From assembly GCA_016717205.1 (NCBI GenBank), contig JADKGC010000010.1:1-64000 (forward strand): a stretch of DNA of 64,000 bases, read 5' to 3'. The notes beneath the pieces were generated by a model that was not told where the DNA came from, searched no databases, and saw only the letters and a program-made list of their open reading frames with translations. A program made the translations under genes and the position numbers. This DNA is from Candidatus Flexifilum breve. Its GTDB lineage: Bacteria > Chloroflexota > Anaerolineae > Aggregatilineales > Phototrophicaceae. Below are positions 23,897 through 32,533 of this stretch, piece by piece; positions within the stretch are counted from its first letter, which is position 1, and the number at the start of each line of letters is the position of its first letter.

Positions 23897-25117
23897 TTAC
23901 GACGTCGGAAAGAACTTCTTGCCGTGCAGCGCTTCCGGGAGTAAATCGTCCTCCGTGTACATTTCGTAGCCGCTGCCGTACCCGAGATCTTTCATCAGGC
24001 GCGTGGGCGCGTTGCGCAGCTTGAGCGGAATCGGCAGGTTGCCGCTGCGTTCGACCTCTTCCAGTGCGCGGAAGAAACTATCGCACGAGGCGCGGCTCTT
24101 CTTGCACTGAGCGAGGTAGACCGTGCCATGCGCTAGGTTAATCTGCGCTTCCGGGTAGCCGACCGTCTCGACGGCATGGAACACCGCATTGGCGACGACC
24201 AGCGCCGTCGGGTTGGCGATGCCGATGTCCTCGCTGGCGAAAATCACCATGCGCCGCGCGATGAATTTGGGATCCTCGCCGCCGCTGACCATACGTGCCA
24301 GATAGTACAGCGCTGCATCGACGTTGCTCGCGCGCATGCTCTTGATGAAGGCACTGATGGTGTTGAAATGCTCTTCGGCCTGCTTGTCATAGCGCAAATG
24401 CTTGGACTGCAGCGTGTCTTTGATGCGCTGCAAGCTGATGTCAGTTTCGGGCGCATAGAGCTGCGCCGTGGCATCAAGGAGATTCAAGGACTGCCGCGCA
24501 TCCCCGCCCGCGTAATTGATCAGGTATTCGATAGCGTCTTCGCTCAGGGTGACGCCGAGTTTTTCCATCCCACGCCGCAAAATCTGGTCGATATTCGCCT
24601 CACTGAGCGGTTCCAGCACGAAGACCTGCGAGCGCGAGAGCAGCGCCGGAATTACTTCAAAGCTCGGGTTTTCGGTCGTCGCGCCGATCAGAATCACCGT
24701 GCCGTCTTCGATATACGGCAGCAAAAAGTCTTGCTGCGCCTTGTTGAAGCGATGGATTTCGTCGAGAAACAAGATCGGCGATGGTTTGGCCTGCTCCGGC
24801 TCGTTGAGGCTGAACAGATCACGCTGCCCGCCGGAACGTTCACGCCGCGCCCGCTCGACGATCTGCCGCACGTCATCCTTGCCCGCCGACACCGCCGATA
24901 ATTCGTAGAAGGGTCGCCCGGTCGCGTGGGCGATGATGCGCGCCAGCGTCGTTTTGCCGACGCCGGGCGTGCCCCACAGAATCATCGAATGCACGCGGTT
25001 GTTCTTGATCACCTGATAGATCGGCTTGCCGGGTCCGACCAGATGTTCCTGCCCGATGAATTCATCCAGCGATTCCGGGCGGATGCGATCAGCCAGCGGG
25101 CGCGACGCTTGCGACAT
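23897..25117 (-). CDS. rarA: Replication-associated recombination protein A (MgsA/RarA AAA+ ATPase)
   Basis: A 406-residue AAA+ ATPase related to clamp loaders that acts at stalled replication forks. Typical opening PLADRIRPESLDEFIGQEHL, Walker A GTPGVGKTTLAR near residue 57, Walker B ILFLDEIHRFNKAQQD, sensor-1 GATTENPSF, and the C-terminal tetramerisation segment with SAFIKSMRASNVDAALYYLA and EDIGIANP. Near the end LKLRNAPTRLMKDLGYG is family-typical. Start ATG 25117 has GAGGAGAAA upstream. The in-frame sequence beyond it up to 25636 is antisense to the carrier gene and has no family similarity. All motifs needed for ATPase activity are present. Confidence 0.95.
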   Translation of the reverse strand: MSQASRPLADRIRPESLDEFIGQEHLVGPGKPIYQVIKNNRVHSMILWGTPGVGKTTLARIIAHATGRPFYELSAVSAGKDDVRQIVERARRERSGGQRDLFSLNEPEQAKPSPILFLDEIHRFNKAQQDFLLPYIEDGTVILIGATTENPSFEVIPALLSRSQVFVLEPLSEANIDQILRRGMEKLGVTLSEDAIEYLINYAGGDARQSLNLLDATAQLYAPETDISLQRIKDTLQSKHLRYDKQAEEHFNTISAFIKSMRASNVDAALYYLARMVSGGEDPKFIARRMVIFASEDIGIANPTALVVANAVFHAVETVGYPEAQINLAHGTVYLAQCKKSRASCDSFFRALEEVERSGNLPIPLKLRNAPTRLMKDLGYGSGYEMYTEDDLLPEALHGKKFFPTS

Positions 25118-25197
25118 GGGGTTTCTCCTCGGTTGACGCGTCGGGACGCACCGCGTACACCCCGACAGAATGGCCTCTATTCTAACACCTGTTCGCT

Positions 25198-26979
25198 TTA
25201 CGGGGTGACCGGCCACACCAGCGGCACGATCACAATGGCCACGACGAAGATCAACACGGTGAGCAGCGTCCCGATCTTCAGGAAGTCGGCAAACTTGTAG
25301 CGCCCCGGCGCGTAGACTAACAGACACGAGGGTTCGAGCGGCGTCATATACGAGCAGCTCGCCGCTACAGCGATCATCATGGCGAACGGACGCGGATCGA
25401 GCCGGAGCTGCAGCGCCGTTTGCAGCGCCACCGGGACTATTACGACTGCCGCTGCCTGATTCGACATGGGCTGCGTGAGGATAACCGTCACGATGAAGAA
25501 GGCGGTCAGCAGCAGCAGCGGTGACAATCCCCCCGTCAGCGTGACGATCACCCCGGCGATGTAGGTCGCGGTGCCCGTCTTGTCCATCGCGATGCCCAAC
25601 GCCAGCATGCTGCCAATCAGGATCAACGCCTTCCATTCGATGTTGCGGTAGGCTTCCTCCGGCGTGATGCAGCGGGTGAGGAACACGAGGATCGTCCCGA
25701 TGACCATAGCGACGGCCAGCGGCACAATGTTCAAAACAGCCAGCGCCAGCGAGGCGAGGAAGATCGCAATGGCTATCCGCGCCCGCCCCGGATTCGGAAT
25801 ATGCGGCTCATTCGTTTCGAGGATGCGAATGATGTCACCGCGTTCAAGCTGCGCGATTCGATCTGGTTCGCCCTGAATCAGCAGCGCATCGCCCAGTTCC
25901 AGGCGTATGAGGCTGAGTTTACGCCGAATCGACCGCCCGTGGCGGTTGATCGCCAGCACCTGCAAGCCGTAGCGATCGCGAAAGCGGATGCCGTTCAACG
26001 TCCGCCCGATGAGCGGCGATCCCGGCAGAATCAGGCCCTCGACCAAGCCGAGATCGTCCAGTTCGATTTCCGGGTCGCCCAGCTTGGCGTCCGCTTTGAT
26101 GTCCGCGCCGTTCATGGTCTTGACCTTGAGGATTTCGTCGCGTCCACCCTCAACCAGTAGTTCGTCCATCTCCTGCAGCACCTGATCGGCGTGCGGCACA
26201 AGATAGCGCTTCTTTTCGCGCACAATGCGCATCACCCGTAAGTCGAGATCCCGCCCTAGACTCGACTCACCGAGCGTCTTGCCGATGAACGGCGACTCGG
26301 GTGAGATCACGATTTCGGTGATGTACAACCGCGCATCCAGCCCACCCTCGATTTCGGCAGTTTCAAAGCGATCCGGAATGATGCGCTTGCCGACGATGTA
26401 CATGTAGGCGATGCCAACAACTACCACCGGAATTCCGACCGGCGCCAATTCAAACATGCCCATCGGTGCGAGATCGTAGTTGACCATTAACCCGCTGATC
26501 AGAATGTTGCTCGATGTGCTGACGAGCGTCACCGAACTGCTGAGGATCGACGCGAACGCCAGCGGCATCAGCAGCTTCGCCGGGCTCATGCGGGCGCGCC
26601 GCGCAATGCCGATCACAAGTGGAACGAAAAAGGCAGTCGAAGCGGTGTTGCTCATGAACGCGCCGACAACTGCCGACGCCACCATGACGATGAGCAGCAC
26701 GCGGCTCGGACTGCTGCCCGTGTAGCGATAGATCAGGCGCCCCGCGTAGTCCACCACGCCGGTCCGCGTGAGCGCCTCCGTCTGCACCAACAAACCAAAG
26801 ATCAGCAGCACGGTACCACTGCCAAACCCACTGAACGCCTCTTCAGGCGTGAGCATTCCCGTCAAGATCAGCGCGATCATCACACCGAGCGCGATGACAT
26901 CCACAGGCACCCGTTCTAGCGCAAACAACACCAGCGCAATCACAATGATCAGCAGCAGCAAACCGATTTCGATTGTCAT
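25198..26979 (-). CDS. SLC13/DASS-family anion:sodium symporter with two TrkA-C domains
   Basis: A 593-residue inner-membrane carrier. About six hydrophobic segments (residues 1-200) are followed by a cytosolic insert with two TrkA-C (RCK-C) domains (about 205-400; VVSPESPFIGKTLGESSLG and VEGLILPGSPLIGRTLNGI), then a second membrane half with SNQAAAVVIVPVAL and SYMTPLEPSCLLVY. These two SNT-like motifs are the substrate and sodium sites of the family. Members with TrkA-C inserts are usually annotated as sulfate or dicarboxylate permeases. The ligand is not evident. TATAAC at 26996-26991 with TTGGGA at 27018-27013 gives a start of transcription within a few bases of the ATG at 26979. Confidence 0.88.
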   Translation of the reverse strand: MTIEIGLLLLIIVIALVLFALERVPVDVIALGVMIALILTGMLTPEEAFSGFGSGTVLLIFGLLVQTEALTRTGVVDYAGRLIYRYTGSSPSRVLLIVMVASAVVGAFMSNTASTAFFVPLVIGIARRARMSPAKLLMPLAFASILSSSVTLVSTSSNILISGLMVNYDLAPMGMFELAPVGIPVVVVGIAYMYIVGKRIIPDRFETAEIEGGLDARLYITEIVISPESPFIGKTLGESSLGRDLDLRVMRIVREKKRYLVPHADQVLQEMDELLVEGGRDEILKVKTMNGADIKADAKLGDPEIELDDLGLVEGLILPGSPLIGRTLNGIRFRDRYGLQVLAINRHGRSIRRKLSLIRLELGDALLIQGEPDRIAQLERGDIIRILETNEPHIPNPGRARIAIAIFLASLALAVLNIVPLAVAMVIGTILVFLTRCITPEEAYRNIEWKALILIGSMLALGIAMDKTGTATYIAGVIVTLTGGLSPLLLLTAFFIVTVILTQPMSNQAAAVVIVPVALQTALQLRLDPRPFAMMIAVAASCSYMTPLEPSCLLVYAPGRYKFADFLKIGTLLTVLIFVVAIVIVPLVWPVTP

Positions 26980-26990
26980 TAACCACCATA

Positions 26991-27018
26991 GTTATAACAG
27001 TTGAAATGAAGCTCCCAA
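26991..27018 (-). promoter_or_regulatory. Promoter of the SLC13 carrier, very short leader
   Basis: TTGGGA (27018-27013), 16-base spacer, TATAAC (26996-26991). The predicted start of transcription is near 26984, only about 5 bases from the ATG at 26979. There is no room for a normal ribosome site apart from a GGTGG inside the leader. Confidence 0.5.
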
Positions 27019-27087
27019 TATCGTACACAGATTACCACAACCTACTGTGAGCAGTTGGCTAGAAATTAGTCCTAAGTTGGAGTCATA

Positions 27088-27897
27088 ATGGGGCAAATTG
27101 AGAACAAAAGATCGACCATGAAAATCAACCTGTCAATCAACCTCATTTCCGGACTCAGCCGTCAAGCGCGAGAGCACCTCGCCGCCAACGGCATCACCAG
27201 CCTCGACCAGATCGCGGCGATGCACCCTGACGATCTGCGCCAGTTCAAAGGCATCAAGTCGACCGCTGCGGCTATTCACGCCTGCGCTCGCGCCTATGTC
27301 GAAGAGCGACCGGTCTGGTTCAATTCCCTGCCCCATGACTGCCTGCACGCTGGCATCATGTTTGACATTGAAACCGACCCCTACACGGGGAAAACGTGGT
27401 CATGGGGTTGGTGCGATGTTGACGGCATGACGCAGAACATCGTTGTCGCCCATCATGACGGGAGCGCACGCTTACCCGACGGCCGCACGATTATCACCGT
27501 ACGCGACACTGACGAGGGGTGGCGCTTGTTCGCCGAACTCACGCCCGACGCGCCGCGCATCTATCACTGGACGGGCTTTGACGCGTCGGTCATGCGCGCG
27601 CAAGCTCCGGACGAAGCGCGTGAGATGCTCGATCCGCGCATGTACGACCTGCACCACAGCTACAAAAGCTGTGTGCGCTTTCCGGTCTACGGGGCGTCGC
27701 TCAAAGTGGTAGCCCGCTATCTCGATTTTGAGTGGGATGAATACGATGCGTGGGATGCCGCCTACCGCGACTACGCGCAGTGGCTGATCGACGATGACAC
27801 CTATGCCCTCGCCCGCGCGGCAAACTATCAGCGTGCCGACGTGGTGGCACTCGCGGTCGTGTGGAAATGGCTCAACGAGAACCGGGGTACGACGTGA
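27088..27897 (+). CDS. Helix-hairpin-helix plus RNase H-like (DEDD, YprB-type) nuclease domain protein
   Basis: A 269-residue protein. Residues about 20-65 form a helix-hairpin-helix (LSRQAREHLAANGITSLDQI, then LRQFKGIKSTAAAI), as found before exonuclease domains of the RecB-like TM0106/YprB group. Residues about 88-265 form an RNase_H_2-type fold. The first acidic motif is MFDIETDPYTG (Asp and Glu), a further conserved Asp lies in WTGFDASVMR, and the last is in YQRADVVALAVVWKWL. These suggest a metal-dependent 3'-5' exonuclease. The ATG at 27088 follows GGAG by 6 bases. A second in-frame ATG at 27118 is possible. It is a single gene, convergent with the coiled-coil gene. Confidence 0.78.
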   Translation: MGQIENKRSTMKINLSINLISGLSRQAREHLAANGITSLDQIAAMHPDDLRQFKGIKSTAAAIHACARAYVEERPVWFNSLPHDCLHAGIMFDIETDPYTGKTWSWGWCDVDGMTQNIVVAHHDGSARLPDGRTIITVRDTDEGWRLFAELTPDAPRIYHWTGFDASVMRAQAPDEAREMLDPRMYDLHHSYKSCVRFPVYGASLKVVARYLDFEWDEYDAWDAAYRDYAQWLIDDDTYALARAANYQRADVVALAVVWKWLNENRGTT

Positions 27898-27916
27898 CGT
27901 TGGTTGGCCGACTCGG

Positions 27917-28669
27917 TCAGGGAGCTTGCTTGGCGTTCCAATTCCCCTGAATATCGGCCATTCGGTTCTCGATATGTTCGCTGCCTGCGCCGAGAAGTTG
28001 AAGCACAACAACCTGACTGACGACCCGCCGCCGCGCAACCTGCAACCGGATGGTCGGATCGCTGCTGACGCGATCATAAGCGGCGAAATTGGCGCGATAC
28101 TCGACGATATTTGCCTGCCACTGTCGGAGCGCCGCGCGTAGATCATCTGCTTCATCCAGATGCCCGTGCGCCACGCGGAAGCGCTCTCGATCGTCAAGAT
28201 ATTCGCGAACAAACCGCTCGAACGTCACATAGTAGGAGCCGATCACCTTGCGCGTCTCGTCGAAGCTCTGCGCAAGTTCGATGGCGATATCGAGGTCTTC
28301 ATCCAGGGTTCCAGCTTGCTGTAGGGCGGGCAAACCTTTGGCAACCCGCGCCAATTGGAGGTTAGTGGTAATCAGCGGATCGGGTGTGGTGACCATTCTC
28401 AACAGCGCATCTTTGAGGTCAGCCGTCCCCTCGATAAAGCGAGCGGCGCGTTTCAAGAGATAGCTCTCGACAAAAGCGGGAAGTTCCATGCGAATCTCAT
28501 CGCAGTACACTTGATCGCGGAGGGCTTGCGGAATAGCCTGAATTTGCGCTTCGATCTGTTCAATCTGTTTCAGTTGGTCGGCGCGGCCAAACCGATCATA
28601 TACGGCATTCGCATCGGCGAGCTGTTTCTGTAATGTACGCAGGCGCTGCAAGTACTGATTCGCATCCAT
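27917..28669 (-). CDS. Coiled-coil protein of unknown function, paired with DUF2721 gene
   Basis: A 250-residue soluble, acidic, all-helical protein. The first 60 residues are a strong coiled-coil (QYLQRLRTLQKQLADANAVY, LKQIEQIEAQIQAI), and the rest alternates amphipathic helices (LPAFVESYLLKRAARFIEG, VIGSYYVTFERFVREYLDD) with no catalytic motif. I recognise no family. ATG 28669 lies 2 bp after the stop of the DUF2721 membrane gene. An upstream extension of the frame would run inside that gene. The tight spacing suggests the two products work together, perhaps with the coiled coil docking on the membrane protein (inference). Confidence 0.7.
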   Translation of the reverse strand: MDANQYLQRLRTLQKQLADANAVYDRFGRADQLKQIEQIEAQIQAIPQALRDQVYCDEIRMELPAFVESYLLKRAARFIEGTADLKDALLRMVTTPDPLITTNLQLARVAKGLPALQQAGTLDEDLDIAIELAQSFDETRKVIGSYYVTFERFVREYLDDRERFRVAHGHLDEADDLRAALRQWQANIVEYRANFAAYDRVSSDPTIRLQVARRRVVSQVVVLQLLGAGSEHIENRMADIQGNWNAKQAP

Positions 28670-28671
28670 GA

Positions 28672-29196
28672 TTAGCTTCTCTTCTGCATCCGTTTGCGCA
28701 AGTCTTCCGGCACATATTCCGCCCCCAGCTTGAGGGCGAAATCCAGTTCCAGGCGGTTCGTGGCCAGCGCGATCCGCGTTTCCAGAATCAACAACCAGCA
28801 GGTGATGAGGAACAGTACTGCGCCGATCACGCCGAGCAGCAGCGGCAGCCAACTGGTGTTGGTCTGCACGAGCTGCACGGCAGCAATCGTAATGCTCGTG
28901 GAGACGAACAGCGCCAGTGTCATGTAGAGCAGCGCCAACGCCCGCTGCAGCAAGGTGACCCGGCGCGCCACCATCTCTAGCTGGCGGAAGAGGAGCGCTA
29001 ACCGTTCATCGCTCAGCGCGCCCTGCCCGCGAATATGTGTTTCGATCAGGCGGGTCAGTTCGCGCACCCGTTCGATGGCGCGAATCAAGCGGGTCGACGT
29101 AGAAATCGCCAGTGTCGCGCATGCCGAAATCAAAATCGCAGGCGTGAGCATCGCTGAGAGAATTGAGAGAATAGCAGCGGGATCGGCAAAAGACAT
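28672..29196 (-). CDS. DUF2721 membrane protein
   Basis: A 174-residue protein with the DUF2721 pattern: an N-terminal helix MLTPAILISACATLAISTST, the charged segment RLIRAIERVRELTRLIE, then two membrane helices (LLYMTLALFVSTSITIAAVQ and LLLGVIGAVLFLITCWLLIL) and a short cytosolic tail. The family has no known function. It is common in bacteria and often sits as a single gene. Here it precedes a coiled-coil protein by 2 bp. Its upstream side is the decayed comM 3' copy at 29205-29425, so its present promoter probably lies in that relic. Confidence 0.82.
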   Translation of the reverse strand: MSFADPAAILSILSAMLTPAILISACATLAISTSTRLIRAIERVRELTRLIETHIRGQGALSDERLALLFRQLEMVARRVTLLQRALALLYMTLALFVSTSITIAAVQLVQTNTSWLPLLLGVIGAVLFLITCWLLILETRIALATNRLELDFALKLGAEYVPEDLRKRMQKRS

Positions 29197-29204
29197 AGGA
29201 CTTA

Positions 29205-29425
29205 CTGCGCTTTCGGTCGATATTGAACAGCTTCGGCGACGTGCTGCACTTGAAGTCGGTCACTGTCGGCGAGTCCGGCTCAGCTTGAGCACCCGGTGAT
29301 AAGCGCGCTCAACTGCAAACAGCGAACAGAGAGTTCAAGGTACTACTTAGCTTCCGGCGCAATCATGCAGAACTGATCGGTTTCGCTCACTATCATAGCG
29401 CACTTGGCGACGACACAGGCGCTGC
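29205..29425 (-). pseudogene. Decayed duplicate of the comM 3' end
   Basis: The plus strand from about 29205 matches the comM 3' end (from about 30657 to 30880) base after base: CAGCTTCGGCGAC, TGCTGCACTTGAA, GGTCACTGTCGGCGAG, CTTGAGCACCCGGTGATA and TTCCGGCGC are shared. Shared blocks are broken by substitutions and at least one deletion of about 15 bases (ATCGGCAATCGTCCGA is missing). The reading frame is destroyed. The rest of the gap to 29577 shows no gene I can support. Confidence 0.8.
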
Positions 29426-29577
29426 AAATCGTTCCGGCTGACGAATGCTGACAAGATCCTTGAGGTACTACTAATCCAGCGCAAAATGAACGCGCTGGTT
29501 CCCATGCTCAACTTCCTAACAGCTAGTTGCAGAACCACGACTAACGCAGTATGGGCCTGTTCACGAAGCAATCTTAC

Positions 29578-30618
29578 TCATTCAAGTGTTGTCCACCAGA
29601 GCAACGGCACCGGATCGATCGGGGTATGGAAATCGCGCACCGTACCCGTTTGCACATCATACGTGCGGATACCAGCTGCAGTCGAATAGGCGAGTATTGC
29701 CCCTGTAGTCGACCACGCCGCGCAGCAGCTATTCGCCCCGTCGGGCAGTTGCAGCAGACTTTGAGTTTCGGTGTCATAAAGCTGGAAACCGAGATAGCGA
29801 GTGTAATCATCATAGAGTGAAACACGCCAGCGACGGTGTAAACCGATTATGTAACGACCGTCTGCAGAAGCGCTGGCGCGCCTAACAACCAACCACTCGA
29901 GGTCCGGTGTCGAGAAGTGCATTTGCTCTTCGCCCTGAGTGTCGTACAGAATAAAGTCGGTGTCATTTCCGACAATAAACCAGCGGCCATCTGGTGACCA
30001 GGCAGCAGCGTTGTACGAGTAATTGACAGGAATTCGCTGAAGCAGCTCACCGCTGTCAATCGCGATGAAATGATAGTAGCAATGCGCGGTGTCGAAGCAT
30101 TGAGGATAGGCTAACCGCTGTCCATCAGGAGACCATCGTGCGCCATAGTGCGTACCGGGCGGCTGGGCAGGAGCATCGAATATGCGCTGTTCCACCAAGA
30201 GTTGGCGGATGTTCCCATCCTCTACGCCCACAAAGTTGATTTCAAGGAGTTCGTCGCGATTGGTCAGCATGGCAACTTGACTGCCGTCAGGTGACAGCAG
30301 CACGTTACAACGCATATCAACCTCAGCAGGTAAACGCAAAGTCGCTGCCTCGCCAGTGCGAACATTCAGCACGGTTGGCAGCTCGTTGAATAGGAGTACG
30401 ATATGTCCATCCAGCGACCACAACGGCGCGCAAGCGTCCGGATCATAGGTGATTAGGAAGGTACTCTCGCCGCTGTCGACATCCAGCAGCCTGAGGTTGC
30501 CCGCATAGCTGTAGATCAGAACCTGCCTGATAGCAGCAGTACGCTCAGGCAACCAGAGGGAACCAACCATCAGCATACCGCAGCATAAGAACAGTCCTAA
30601 TCGATATCCGATCGGCAA
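29578..30618 (-). CDS. Exported PD40/WD40-like beta-propeller protein
   Basis: A 346-residue protein with an N-terminal hydrophobic segment (GLFLCCGMLMVGSLWLP) for export or anchoring. The domain after it is a beta-propeller: PD40/TolB-type phrases APLWSLDGHIVLLF, NVLLSPDGSQVAMLT, GARWSPDGQRLAYP, AAWSPDGRWFIVGND, SADGRYIIG and AAWSTTGAILAYS recur about every 40-50 residues, giving six to seven blades. No enzyme motif is seen, so binding is the likely role. The start ATG 30618 lies 23 bp downstream of comM on the same strand, so it may be read through from comM. The decayed comM copy on its other side shows this segment has been rearranged. Confidence 0.78.
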   Translation of the reverse strand: MPIGYRLGLFLCCGMLMVGSLWLPERTAAIRQVLIYSYAGNLRLLDVDSGESTFLITYDPDACAPLWSLDGHIVLLFNELPTVLNVRTGEAATLRLPAEVDMRCNVLLSPDGSQVAMLTNRDELLEINFVGVEDGNIRQLLVEQRIFDAPAQPPGTHYGARWSPDGQRLAYPQCFDTAHCYYHFIAIDSGELLQRIPVNYSYNAAAWSPDGRWFIVGNDTDFILYDTQGEEQMHFSTPDLEWLVVRRASASADGRYIIGLHRRWRVSLYDDYTRYLGFQLYDTETQSLLQLPDGANSCCAAWSTTGAILAYSTAAGIRTYDVQTGTVRDFHTPIDPVPLLWWTTLE

Positions 30619-30641
30619 TTGTTCCTCCTACCAGATTGTCT

Positions 30642-32177
30642 TCACATGGATCGCTGCTGCGGTCGGTATTGGACAGCTTCGGCGACATGCTGCACTTGAA
30701 TCAGGTCACTGTCGGCGAGATCGGCAATCGTCCGACTTAGCTTGAGCACCCGGTGATAGGCGCGCGCGCTCAACTGCATGCGGCGAACGGATAGTTCCAG
30801 CAGCTGCTTGGCTTCCGGCGCCAGCACGCAAAACTGGTCGATCTCGCTGACCGTCATATCGCTGTTGGCAACCACATGCGGATGCTCGGCAAACCGTGCC
30901 TGTTGGCGGGCACGCGCCGCCTCCACGCGCTGCCGAATGTTGACGGAGGGTTCGGCGCGTTCTCCGCTCATCAGCTTGTCATACTCCACCCGCGCCACAT
31001 TGACATGAATGTCGATACGGTCGAGCAAAGGGCCGGAAAGTTTGCTCTGGTAGCGGTCGATCATCACCGGCGTGCACGTACACGCCTTGACGGGATCCCC
31101 AAAATAACCGCAAGGACAGGGGTTATGCGCGACGACCAGCAAGAAATTCGCGGGGAACGTCAGGCTGCCCTTGGCGCGGCTGATGGTGACAATCTTGTCT
31201 TCGATGGGCTGGCGCAGAACTTCCAGCACATGCACCGACATCTCGGTAACTTCATCCAAGAAGAGGATGCCGCGGTGCGCGAGGGTGCATTCCCCGGGCT
31301 TGGGAATTGATCCGCCGCCGATGATGCCCGCTTGACTCGTCGTGTGGTGCGGCGCGCGGAACGGTCGATAACGTACCAGCGGCTCATCGCTTTGCAGCAT
31401 ATCCGCCACTGAGTAGATGCGCGTTACATCGAGCGCTTCGGCGTAGCTCAAGGGCGGCATAATCCCCGGCATCGCCCGCGCGAGCAGCGTTTTGCCCGTC
31501 CCCGGCGACCCGATCAAGCGCACGTTGTGATTACCACCCGCGGCGATCTCCAGCGCTCTTTTCACAAAGTGCTGCCCCTTCACGTCGGCAAAGTCGACCA
31601 AGCCATCGGGGATCGCGGGTTCGGCTGTGTCCACAACTGCGAAATACGCAGGAATGGGGTTCAGACCGTAAAGATGCTCGACCAGTTCAGCGAGCGAACG
31701 CACGGGGATAATTTCGATTCCGGCGACGAGGGCGGCTTCCGGCGCGTCATCCGCCGGGACATAAGCGCGCGCAAACCCGGCCTGCTGCGCCGTGTAGACC
31801 ATCGGCATAATGCCTTTGACATGGCGCACGCTGCCATCGAGCGAGAGTTCGCCGAGAAACACCGCCCCGTCAATGGAGGTCAGCGGCACTTGATCGGTCG
31901 CCGCCAGCACACCGACCGCGCCCGCGAGATCGTAGGCTGGACCGCTCTTCGGCAAATCGGCGGGACTCAGGTTGATCACGTACGCCTTGTTGATAAAGTC
32001 GAAACCACTGTTGCGAATCGCCGACCGAACACGTTCCCGGCTCTCTTTGACGGCATTATCCGGCAGGCCGACGATGGTAAAACTGGGGAGACCAGCACGC
32101 GGATTAAAATCGGTTTGTACTTCGACGATGCAGCCTTCCAAGCCGATGACCGCGCAGGCGTTGACAATTGCCAGCAT
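30642..32177 (-). CDS. comM: YifB/ComM-family Mg-chelatase-like AAA+ ATPase
   Basis: A 511-residue protein of the YifB/ComM family. The N-terminal Lon-protease-like domain (about 1-170) has NACAVIGLEGCIVEVQTDFN, PSFTIVGLPDNAVKESRERV and the FLGELSLDGSVRHVKGIMP loop. The Mg-chelatase-type AAA+ domain follows with Walker A GSPGTGKTLLARAMPGI near 218, RPFRAPHHTTSQAG, Walker B GILFLDEVTEM, and CPCGYFGDPVKACTC, a zinc-like cysteine motif. The C-terminal helix bundle ends with the ARAYHRVLKLSRTIADL motif. In Vibrio/Haemophilus, ComM is a branch-migration helicase for transformation. Its role here is inferred. A good promoter (TTGCTG 32241-32236, TATACT 32219-32214) and GGGGGAG precede the ATG. Confidence 0.95.
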   Translation of the reverse strand: MLAIVNACAVIGLEGCIVEVQTDFNPRAGLPSFTIVGLPDNAVKESRERVRSAIRNSGFDFINKAYVINLSPADLPKSGPAYDLAGAVGVLAATDQVPLTSIDGAVFLGELSLDGSVRHVKGIMPMVYTAQQAGFARAYVPADDAPEAALVAGIEIIPVRSLAELVEHLYGLNPIPAYFAVVDTAEPAIPDGLVDFADVKGQHFVKRALEIAAGGNHNVRLIGSPGTGKTLLARAMPGIMPPLSYAEALDVTRIYSVADMLQSDEPLVRYRPFRAPHHTTSQAGIIGGGSIPKPGECTLAHRGILFLDEVTEMSVHVLEVLRQPIEDKIVTISRAKGSLTFPANFLLVVAHNPCPCGYFGDPVKACTCTPVMIDRYQSKLSGPLLDRIDIHVNVARVEYDKLMSGERAEPSVNIRQRVEAARARQQARFAEHPHVVANSDMTVSEIDQFCVLAPEAKQLLELSVRRMQLSARAYHRVLKLSRTIADLADSDLIQVQHVAEAVQYRPQQRSM

Positions 32178-32213
32178 GACTCCCCCAGAGCGAATCCTTA
32201 ATTGCTAGTGCCA

Positions 32214-32241
32214 AGTATAGCGGTCAGCGGATTTTCAGCAA
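32214..32241 (-). promoter_or_regulatory. Promoter of comM
   Basis: TTGCTG (32241-32236), a 16-base spacer and TATACT (32219-32214) on the minus strand. The predicted transcription start is near 32207, with GGGGGAG before ATG 32177. Confidence 0.6.
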
Positions 32242-32533
32242 TCAGTGCGCTTGTCGGAACAAAGTCGCACTCCAGCCTCGGGTTTTCGGCGGGTTTTCGA
32301 CGGAGATCACGCGCATAGGCCAACATGATCACTATACTGAATCGTATCAACCAATAGCTGCCAGCGTTTGAGCAGAAGTTACTATCGGTGCCGGCCACAA
32401 GCAACCATTTTGGGATGCACACGCACGAGTCCCCAGGCTAGTTTGGGTGCTGTCAAGCAGGTCATCGGGCTGCTCGTGGCCAAAGCGACCGCAAGTCGCG
32501 GGGCATCGACAGGGATGCCCCGGATCAAGCGTG
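32242..32533. other. Gap between PPIase and comM, with paired hairpins after the PPIase
   Basis: No gene is supported here. Just beyond the PPIase stop on the minus strand are two perfect hairpins: GGGGCATC/GATGCCCC (32500-32507 with 32514-32521) and GCGAC/GTCGC (32485-32489 with 32495-32499). They probably end PPIase transcription although no long T-run follows. Between about 32242 and 32480 I see nothing recognisable. Confidence 0.5.

Noticed and set aside
25118..25636. Possible 170-residue N-terminal extension of rarA
   Set aside because: It is antisense to the SLC13 gene and lacks family similarity. A good ribosome site precedes ATG 25117.
32178..32533. Transposon remnant or structured RNA in the comM-PPIase gap
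   Set aside because: No inverted ends or transposase similarity. The two hairpins are next to the PPIase stop and explain themselves as an end signal.
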